Shown: in pieces, positions 1 to 5,252 of the stretch
Position numbering within the stretch: position 1 is the first letter of the stretch
Layout: each line of letters begins with the position of its first letter
Origin: Actinomycetota bacterium
Lineage (GTDB): Bacteria > Actinomycetota > Acidimicrobiia > Acidimicrobiales > Acidimicrobiaceae
Direction: 5' to 3'
DNA: 5,252 nt
NCBI GenBank assembly: GCA_027318945.1
Contig: DAHVOF010000031.1
Location: forward strand, 1-5,252
The notes under the pieces: generated by a model
The model's input: only the letters and a program-made list of their open reading frames with translations
What the model was told of the DNA's origin: nothing
Databases searched by the model: none
Position numbers and translations under genes: made by a program

Positions 1-941
1 TCTACTACGCTTTCAAACAGAGCGAGTCCGACGATGAAACCGGAACCTCATCTACCGGCTGGGAGACCTTCCTTGAAGCGGTAGTGAAGGCGGGTTTTGA
101 AATTACGGGAACCTGGCCGATGCGAACCGAATTATCCAATCGTATGGTTGGACGAGATACGAATGCACTCGCATCCTCAATCGTTCTGGTCTGTCGGCAA
201 AAAGCCAAAGACGCACCTGCAGCTACCCGACGTGACTTTATCTCAGCGCTATCTGCGGAGTTTCCAAAGTCATTTGCTCGACTTCAAGAGACAAACATTG
301 CCCCTGTCGACCTTGCACAAGCGGCTATAGGGCCCGGAATGGCGATTTACACTTCGTATTCTAGGGTGCTAAACGCTGATGGCGATAACGTTGGGGTCAA
401 AGAGGCATTATCTCTAATAAACCAAACACTCGACGAGGTCCTGTCAGCCCAAGAAGGAGACTTCGACGCCGACACCCGGTGGGCGATTGCTTGGTTCGAT
501 CAGTTTGGATTTGAACCTGCCGACTACGGAATCGCCGAGACACTTTCAAAAGCCAAGAATACTTCAGTACAAGGTCTGGTTGATGGTGGGGTCGTGGAGG
601 CTCATCAGGGAAAGGTCAGGCTTCTTCGGCCGACTGAGTTACAACCGGATTGGAATCCGGCAGCTGACAAGCGGCTGTCCGCATGGGAAGCGCTACACCA
701 GTTAATCCGAGCCCACAAACAGAGTGAAACCGACGCAGCCGCTCTTGCGGCCAGAATTGGTCGTACTTCCGAGGCAGCAACTGAACTGGCATACCGTCTC
801 TATGTAGTCTCAGAGCGACGCTCTAGAGCAGCAGATGCCCTGACCTACAATGCATTTGTCCAGAGCTGGCCCGAGATTTCCAGACTCGCAAGGCGGATCA
901 ACTCAGGGCCAATTAGCACTACTCAAGGTCTTTTCTCTTAA
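1..941 (+). CDS. DUF1156-family DNA methyltransferase, C-terminal part (5' end outside window)
   Basis: The frame is open from the window edge (first full codon at 3) to TAA at 939-941, giving 312 residues with no start in view. The GTG at 84 is internal, because conserved sequence continues upstream of it. Family features, by residue in the window: GWETFLEAVVKAGFEITGTW (about 19-38), then PMRTE (39-43) and TNALASSIVLVCR (53-65), which form the last part of the methylase Rossmann fold of DUF1156/COG1743 proteins. Next come NIAPVDLAQAAIGPGM (98-113), EGDFDADTRWA (about 151-161) and a KAKNTSVQGLV segment (about 184-194), all typical of the family's C-terminal region. Full-length relatives are around 900-1000 residues, so about two thirds, including the SAM-binding and (D/N)PPY catalytic motifs, lie upstream. 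By family it should methylate DNA, probably adenine, as the self-marking enzyme of a restriction-like antiphage module. It is coupled to the DUF499 gene 9 bp downstream. Family assignment is from remembered motifs and is strong. The methylated base and target site cannot be read here. Confidence 0.93.
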   Translation, partial: YYAFKQSESDDETGTSSTGWETFLEAVVKAGFEITGTWPMRTELSNRMVGRDTNALASSIVLVCRQKAKDAPAATRRDFISALSAEFPKSFARLQETNIAPVDLAQAAIGPGMAIYTSYSRVLNADGDNVGVKEALSLINQTLDEVLSAQEGDFDADTRWAIAWFDQFGFEPADYGIAETLSKAKNTSVQGLVDGGVVEAHQGKVRLLRPTELQPDWNPAADKRLSAWEALHQLIRAHKQSETDAAALAARIGRTSEAATELAYRLYVVSERRSRAADALTYNAFVQSWPEISRLARRINSGPISTTQGLFS

Positions 942-945
942 GGAG
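940..945 (+). promoter_or_regulatory. Shine-Dalgarno site of the DUF499 gene, overlapping the upstream stop codon
   Basis: AAGGAG lies 5 bases before the ATG at 951 and fixes that start. Its first two bases are the last two of the upstream TAA (939-941), so a ribosome terminating on the methyltransferase message sits on the initiation site of the next gene. This supports translational coupling and stoichiometric expression. No promoter is needed or seen between the two genes. Confidence 0.88.
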
Positions 946-950
946 CAATC

Positions 951-3900
951 ATGGCGATATCGAATCACGAGCGGGTCGGCAAGGCGCTAGAGCATTTGCG
1001 TTCTGGTCTTGGCCCATTCGTCGAACGAGAGTTGACCAACAGAACCAAGCTTTCACCCAAAGAGCTAGGGCCCCGGTTTTTCTACGGTGATGCAATCAAC
1101 TCGAAGAAACTTCCCGACCAATGGGACGTGTCGGCATTGCTCATTGTCATGTGGGATTCCTGGAATGATGTATTCAAAGCCACCTTGGGTTATGCCGAGA
1201 GAAACTTAGTCTCTGAGTTGCGGACTATAAGGAACGACTGGGCTCACCAACAGAACTTCAACTTCGACAACACCTATAGAGCTCTTGATTCGATCGAGCG
1301 GCTCTTAAATGCCATCTCGGCCGAAGTACAGGCACGCGAAGTGGCGCAGTCAAAGGCTGAGATTTTAAGGCTTAAACACGAGGAGCAGAGTCGTTACGAA
1401 AGACGAAAGGTATCCTCATCTTCGGTCGAGTCCCAGGGATCAATTGCCATCCCCGCTTGGCGGGATGTCATCTCTCCCCACCAAGATGTTGCAACCGGGA
1501 ACTACCAAAAGGCCGAGTTCGCCGCGGACCTGTGGCAGGTTTACTGCGGAGAAGGTTCAGAGGAGTACAGGGATCCTGTCGAATTCTACAAACGCACATT
1601 CCTCACTCATAGCCTCACGGCACTTTTGGAGGGGGGTCTCAGACGCATCGCTGGAATCGGAGGGGATCCAGTAATCCAGCTACAAACGAACTTCGGCGGC
1701 GGTAAGACCCATGCTATGCTGGCCCTCTACCATCTGCTGTCTGGGATTACCCTAACTAAGTTACCGGGGATCGAAGACATCTTGAAAAATGTCGGCCTCG
1801 CCCAGATTCCTTCAGTAAAAAGAGTGGTGTTGGTAGGCACTCAGATTTCGGCATCAACTCCGCGACCAAAGGGTGATGGTGTCGAGGTTCATACCCTGTG
1901 GGGCGAGCTTGCCTATCAGTTGGGTGGCAAAGAGGCTTATGATCAGATCGCTGAGGATGACATCAATGCCACAAGCCCTGGTGACAAGCTCAGACAACTA
2001 CTCCAACAATACGGCCCATGCCTGATTCTGATTGACGAGTGGGTTGCATATGCCCGGCAATTACACGACGATTTTGACCTTCGTGGCGGAAACTTTGAAA
2101 CTCAATTCACTTTTGCTCAGACACTCACCGAGTCGGTAACTGCGACAAATAACACGCTTTTAGTGGTTAGCCTTCCTGCCTCCGATGGCTTCGCCCAAGG
2201 CCGGTCGTTTAGTGACGATATGGAAGTGGGAGGCGAACGAGGCAGGGTTGCACTTGAGAGACTTAAAAACGTGGTAGGTAGAGTGGAGTCGACATGGAGT
2301 CCCGCCAGTGCTGAGGAAAGCTTTGAAATTGTTAGGCGGCGACTCTTTTCACCCCTGGTTTCACAGGAGCAGTTCGTAAAGCGAGACGCGGTGGCCAAGG
2401 CTTTTTCGAATCTTTACAATGCTCATCCGAATGAATTTCCTCCAGAGACTAAAGAGCAGGAGTATGAGAAACGCATTCGAGATGCTTATCCGATCCACCC
2501 AGAAGTCTTTGAGCGTCTCTACACCGACTGGTCAACGCTGGCCAAATTCCAAAGGACCCGAGGCGTATTGAGACTCATGGCGACCGTGATATACGACCTC
2601 TGGAAGGCTGGAAACTCATCCCCGCTGATCCTCCCTGCGCATATTTCGATGGACGATGGACCGATTCGGTCGGAACTCGTCAAGTACTTAGATGATTCCT
2701 GGAAGTCGATAATCGATAAAGATGTCGATGGTTCAAACTCGCTGCCTGTTCGGATCGACAATGAGATTCCAGATCTCGGAAGGTATCTTGCATGCGCCCG
2801 TGTCACTAGAACTATCTTTTTGGGTTCCGCCCCGACAGTTACAGCAGCCAATAAGGGGATTGACTCCAGACGCGTAAAACTAGGCAGTGTCATGCCGGGC
2901 GAATCGCCAGGCAAGTTTGACGATGCCCTACGTAGACTTTCCAGTGCCGCCACCTATCTCTACGAAGACCAAGGTCGCTATTGGTACGATACACAGCCAA
3001 CGGTAAATAAGTTGGTGGAGGATCGAGCGGAACAGTTAAAAGGTGACCCCGACAGCGTGTCTGCTGAGCTAAAGAAGAGGCTTAAGAGTCTTATCGACAC
3101 AAAGAACGAGTTTGCTGGAATTCACCTCATGCCTTCGTCTGGAGCGGACATTCCGGATGAATTCGAAACCCGGCTTGTCATATTGGGTCCGGACGACAAT
3201 TATGTAAAGGACCCTAATCAAAAGAGCTCTGCGGAGAAGCTAGCAAGGCAGATCCTTGGTTCCAGGGGCACAGCACCGAGACGATATCAAAATACGCTTG
3301 TCTTTTTGGCCGCCGACCAAAATGGACTTATCGACCTTGACGCGTCGATAAGACGATATCTCGCATGGCAATCTGTCCTCAACGACCGAGAAGATCTTAA
3401 CCTGGCACCTTTTCACGTGAGGCAAGCCGAGAACCAAAAAGCAAACGCAGATGAGTCCGTCAAAGCACAATTGCCTGAGGCCTACCAATGGCTGCTAGTT
3501 CCAGTTCAAAAATTACCAACAGACGAAGTGTCAATGGAAATTCAGAAACTGTCGGGTCGTGACGACCTTGTAGCTCGGGCAGTGAAAAAGTTGCGCAACG
3601 ATGAACTGATGCTTCCATCTATGGGTGGAACAAGGCTGAGGATGGAACTGGATCGTATACCGCTCTGGGCTGGCGATTCCGTTTCGATCAAGACGCTTGT
3701 TGAATACTTCGCTAGCTACATATACCTCCCTCGCCTTATGTCCCCTTCCGTCATTTACCGAGCAGTAGAAAGCGGAGTGAGACTTATGTCCTGGAAAGAC
3801 GAAACGTTTGCTTACGCTGAGGGCTTCGAACAGGTAAGCGGACAATATCAAGGTCTCATAGCTGGGGCAAGCATTGCGATCAATGATGGTGATCAAGGTT

Positions 3901-4298
3901 TGTTGGTAAAGCCCGACGTTGCATCAAAACAACTGGATCTAGCTCGAAATGTAAGGGGTGATCTCAACAAAGGCTACATGAGTACTAACTCTGGAGCGGG
4001 AGCCCCAGACCCTTCGGTATCGCTGTTTCCTTCTGACCGATCTGTTCCGGCAGCCAAGAAAGTTCGGCGCTACCACGCATCAGTTGATCTAAGCCCAGAG
4101 AGATCAACCGATGCATCCAGGATATATAACGAGGTTATTGCGCATCTTCGTACAGCCGAACCCGAAGGAGTAACCGTAAAAGTTACTCTCGAAATCGAGG
4201 CCACCGACGAAAATGGATTTCCAGACACAATCGTCCGTATTGTAAGCGAAAACGGAGCTTCGCTAAAGTTTAGGAGCCAGGGATTCGAGGAGGATTAA
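951..4298 (+). CDS. DUF499 P-loop ATPase with N-terminal Swt1-type HEPN domain
   Basis: Complete gene of 1115 residues, ATG to TAA, with a strong ribosome site. Residues 1-120 form a helical Swt1-family HEPN domain; R94-N95-D-W-A-H99 matches the R-x4-6-H motif of active HEPN ribonucleases. Residues about 120-155 are a charged, probably coiled helix. The DUF499 ATPase region follows: PAWRDVISPH (168-177), a Walker A variant NFGGGKTH (247-254, with K252/T253 and T246 where the first P-loop glycine would be), Walker B LILIDEW (358-364, with D362/E363), a sensor-like VVSLPAS (405-411), YPIHPE (513-518) and FQRTRGVLRL (533-542). The C-terminus carries RRYHASVDL (from 1039) and ends LKFRSQGFEED. 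No signal peptide or membrane segment is seen, so it should be cytoplasmic. All key residues are present, so it is probably active. It is a known partner of DUF1156 methyltransferases in antiphage loci. I infer a sensor or motor role, with the HEPN domain as a possible RNA-cutting effector; its exact activity is not established by the sequence. Confidence 0.95.
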   Translation: MAISNHERVGKALEHLRSGLGPFVERELTNRTKLSPKELGPRFFYGDAINSKKLPDQWDVSALLIVMWDSWNDVFKATLGYAERNLVSELRTIRNDWAHQQNFNFDNTYRALDSIERLLNAISAEVQAREVAQSKAEILRLKHEEQSRYERRKVSSSSVESQGSIAIPAWRDVISPHQDVATGNYQKAEFAADLWQVYCGEGSEEYRDPVEFYKRTFLTHSLTALLEGGLRRIAGIGGDPVIQLQTNFGGGKTHAMLALYHLLSGITLTKLPGIEDILKNVGLAQIPSVKRVVLVGTQISASTPRPKGDGVEVHTLWGELAYQLGGKEAYDQIAEDDINATSPGDKLRQLLQQYGPCLILIDEWVAYARQLHDDFDLRGGNFETQFTFAQTLTESVTATNNTLLVVSLPASDGFAQGRSFSDDMEVGGERGRVALERLKNVVGRVESTWSPASAEESFEIVRRRLFSPLVSQEQFVKRDAVAKAFSNLYNAHPNEFPPETKEQEYEKRIRDAYPIHPEVFERLYTDWSTLAKFQRTRGVLRLMATVIYDLWKAGNSSPLILPAHISMDDGPIRSELVKYLDDSWKSIIDKDVDGSNSLPVRIDNEIPDLGRYLACARVTRTIFLGSAPTVTAANKGIDSRRVKLGSVMPGESPGKFDDALRRLSSAATYLYEDQGRYWYDTQPTVNKLVEDRAEQLKGDPDSVSAELKKRLKSLIDTKNEFAGIHLMPSSGADIPDEFETRLVILGPDDNYVKDPNQKSSAEKLARQILGSRGTAPRRYQNTLVFLAADQNGLIDLDASIRRYLAWQSVLNDREDLNLAPFHVRQAENQKANADESVKAQLPEAYQWLLVPVQKLPTDEVSMEIQKLSGRDDLVARAVKKLRNDELMLPSMGGTRLRMELDRIPLWAGDSVSIKTLVEYFASYIYLPRLMSPSVIYRAVESGVRLMSWKDETFAYAEGFEQVSGQYQGLIAGASIAINDGDQGLLVKPDVASKQLDLARNVRGDLNKGYMSTNSGAGAPDPSVSLFPSDRSVPAAKKVRRYHASVDLSPERSTDASRIYNEVIAHLRTAEPEGVTVKVTLEIEATDENGFPDTIVRIVSENGASLKFRSQGFEED

Positions 4299-4315
4299 CC
4301 TCGATTCGGCATTGC

Positions 4316-4330
4316 CTGAAAACTTTTCAG
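4316..4330. repeat. Short perfect inverted repeat after the DUF499 gene
   Basis: CTGAAAA and TTTTCAG flank a single C, 18 bases after the operon's stop codon. As RNA only the outer CTGA/TCAG bases could pair around an AT-rich loop, so it is a poor terminator. As DNA it is a 15-bp palindrome that could be a protein binding site. Its function is unknown and it may be chance. Confidence 0.4.
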
Positions 4331-4370
4331 TGAAACCACAATCCGACCAGAACATAATAATGCACCCCTA

Positions 4371-4410
4371 GCGGGTCATTTGGGGACTGATATTTGCCCA
4401 AAAGTGACGC
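4371..4410. repeat. Imperfect inverted repeat, 14-base arms
   Basis: The left arm GCGGGTCATTTGGG (4371-4384) pairs with the right arm CCCAAAAGTGACGC (4397-4410) around a 12-base loop, allowing two 2-base bulges. No T-tract follows, so it is not a standard terminator. It might be a hairpin in the mRNA tail or a remnant of a mobile-element end, but no transposase or target duplication is visible. Confidence 0.35.
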
Positions 4411-4979
4411 GGTGGCATGTTTTAGATGGTCACCTCATAATTGTGTGCACAAAACCGGATTACCCATACGCTGCCAAGAAGTCGTTACCCCCGAAGTCAA
4501 GCTGAATTCCTCTCAGGGAATTTCTTATGCACGCAACCTGGACCCCAAATAGCTCGTCAAATAATTTATGATCGTCCTTCCTGGCGAACTGAGGCCACTC
4601 AGCGAAAGGGCGGATTCTGAATGTGTGAACCTAAAGCTCTGAAGGTCTGGTCCAAAGCACGGTGATTTTATTCCGAAGTTAGGTTCTGGCTTGAAAACGT
4701 TGAGCACGCCTTGATTCTCGCTAATTCAACTGAGTCCTGAGCTAAAGATTGGTGAAAGGACACTTCTGTTGACCCAAATGTGTGATCTGCTAGACCCTGC
4801 GGGCCCCCGCAACCCGAATTCACCAAGATGAACTTTGGATTACCGAAAGTTATTGATCTGGAGCTAGACAGAGTCATCATTATTGATTGGGGGCTAACTA
4901 CTAATCCCAGGAACTTCGTCAGTTCGGGAAGCAAAGTCAATCTGATGAGTTTCTATACCCGAATAGCTTGAATAGCGCT

Positions 4980-5106
4980 CGCAGGCATTTCAAGGTGCTT
5001 AATTTCGTGATTTCTGGAGATTTTCAAAGGTAGATTCAATCGAAAAAGATTCGCGCTCGAAAGCTATGATATACTAGCAGGCCAGAACCGATGAATTTTG
5101 GCTACT
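4980..5106 (+). promoter_or_regulatory. Probable CRISPR leader
   Basis: This AT-rich, gene-free stretch abuts the first repeat and contains a promoter-like element near its right end. That first repeat is identical to the second, as expected at the leader end, where repeats are copied and stay intact; trailer-end repeats are often degenerate. The left boundary is approximate. No specific integration-host-factor site could be identified. Confidence 0.55.
5067..5075 (+). promoter_or_regulatory. Extended -10 promoter element in the CRISPR leader
   Basis: TGATATACT fits the extended -10 pattern TGnTATAAT with one mismatch in the hexamer (TATACT). No good -35 box lies 16-18 bases upstream, which extended -10 promoters can tolerate. 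Transcription would start near 5082, about 25 bases before the first repeat, and run into the array. This supports + strand transcription but is a motif match only. Confidence 0.5.
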
Positions 5107-5252
5107 CCGTCCACGTCAGAGATGGCGTGGCTCCATTGCGACATACGCGGATGCTGGACAAGCTCCAGCCGCAACCAACCGTCCACGTCAGAGATGGCGT
5201 GGCTCCATTGCGACACATAGAGGTTGTTCGGAAAGTAATTTGTTCTATCCGT
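5107..5252 (+). CRISPR. CRISPR array, leader-proximal end (continues beyond window)
   Basis: Two identical 36-bp repeats occupy 5107-5142 and 5179-5214. Spacer 1 (5143-5178) is 36 bp and spacer 2 (5215-5248) is 34 bp. The final CCGT (5249-5252) matches the first four repeat bases at the expected distance, so a third repeat is being cut by the window edge. Each repeat begins CCGTCCACG and ends CCATTGCGAC. Internally CCACGTC (5111-5117) pairs with GGCGTGG (5124-5130) around the loop AGAGAT, with one G-U pair. The ATTGCGAC end resembles the ATTGAAAC-like 8-base handle of many type I and III crRNAs, which together with the leader side suggests + strand transcription. The subtype cannot be assigned: no cas gene is in the window. 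Spacers differ in composition (about 58% and 32% G+C), as expected for independent acquisitions. Confidence 0.92.

Larger units (their letters stand above)
4299..5106. other. Long intergenic region with no supportable gene
   Basis: About 800 bp separate the DUF499 stop from the first CRISPR repeat. All six frames are broken by stops within roughly 60-90 codons, and none of the open stretches has a ribosome site or a family I recognise. The longest + strand stretches are 4320-4502 (no ATG), 4441-4617 (possible TTG only) and an ATG-started 47-codon frame at 4828-4971 without a Shine-Dalgarno. Several short open runs in different + frames read somewhat protein-like, which would fit a decayed gene, but I cannot name one. 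Short inverted repeats occur near 4316, 4371, 4505-4522 (AATTCC/GGAATT) and 4798-4811 (TGCGGG/CCCGCA). None has a T-tract typical of an intrinsic terminator. The last 100-130 bp are AT-richer and probably serve as the CRISPR leader. Confidence 0.7.

Noticed and set aside
84..941. GTG at 84 as the start of the first gene
   Set aside because: Conserved family sequence (GWETFLEA and onward) runs upstream of it in the same frame to the window edge, and there is no Shine-Dalgarno, so the gene is truncated by the window and does not start here.
2117..2953. Open frames on the - strand at 2117-2398 and 2519-2953
   Set aside because: They lie fully inside the conserved DUF499 coding sequence on the opposite strand, have no recognisable family, and are antisense shadows.
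4285..4304. TCGAGG/CCTCGA hairpin spanning the DUF499 stop codon, considered as a terminator
   Set aside because: The stem is 6 bp with an 8-base loop and is not followed by a T-tract, so it does not meet the intrinsic terminator pattern.
4798..4811. GC-rich palindrome TGCGGGCCCCCGCA considered as a terminator or operator
   Set aside because: Only 5 bp can pair with a workable loop, no T-tract follows, and no gene nearby would need it.
4525..4940. Two overlapping - strand open frames, 4525-4707 and 4668-4940
   Set aside because: The larger starts at TTG with no Shine-Dalgarno, the two overlap each other, and neither product resembles a known family. They are kept out as genes.
4828..4971. 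47-codon + strand frame starting ATG at 4828
   Set aside because: It has no ribosome binding site, no promoter and no family resemblance. The length is expected by chance, although the translation reads plausibly.
4961..4976. GAATAGC direct repeat (two copies, 2 bases apart) considered as a mobile-element or integration mark
   Set aside because: Seven bases repeated once in AT-rich sequence is within chance expectation, and no element lies between the copies.
4299..5106. tracrRNA or anti-repeat for a type II or V effector
   Set aside because: I saw no stretch complementary to the CRISPR repeat outside the array by eye, and the repeat form fits type I or III better.

Overview
The window looks like a piece of a bacterial defence island at roughly 50% G+C. 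It has two large co-directional genes on the + strand, a long intergenic region that appears non-coding, and the start of a CRISPR array at the right edge. The ribosome binding site (AAGGAG) and the gene families are bacterial. The sequence does not fix a phylum.

Positions 1-941 hold the C-terminal 312 codons of a DUF1156-family (COG1743-like) DNA methyltransferase; its start and the catalytic DPPY/NPPY-type region lie upstream of the window. Nine bases separate its stop codon from the next gene, at 951-4298. That gene is complete and encodes 1115 residues: an N-terminal Swt1-type HEPN domain with an intact R-N-x3-H motif, then a DUF499 P-loop ATPase. The first gene's TAA stop is embedded in the second gene's AAGGAG site, so the two are almost certainly one translationally coupled operon. 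DUF1156 plus DUF499 is a recurring pair in restriction-like or BREX/DISARM-like antiphage loci. The reasonable model is that the methyltransferase marks self DNA while the ATPase/HEPN protein senses or executes. The usual partners (DUF3780 protein, helicase, HerA-like ATPase, PLD nuclease) are not in this window and could only lie upstream or beyond it.

Positions 4299-5106 (about 800 bp) contain no gene I can support. There are a few small inverted repeats, no convincing intrinsic terminator, and some stop-interrupted open stretches that could be gene debris. The last part is AT-rich, carries an extended -10 promoter (TGATATACT, 5067-5075) and looks like a CRISPR leader.

From 5107 there are two identical 36-bp repeats (5107-5142 and 5179-5214) with spacers of 36 and 34 bp. 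The last four bases (CCGT, 5249-5252) match the start of a third repeat, so the array continues past the window. No cas gene is visible. The left end is probably the leader end, with transcription rightward. The window thus joins a methylation-linked innate module and an adaptive CRISPR locus within 1 kb.
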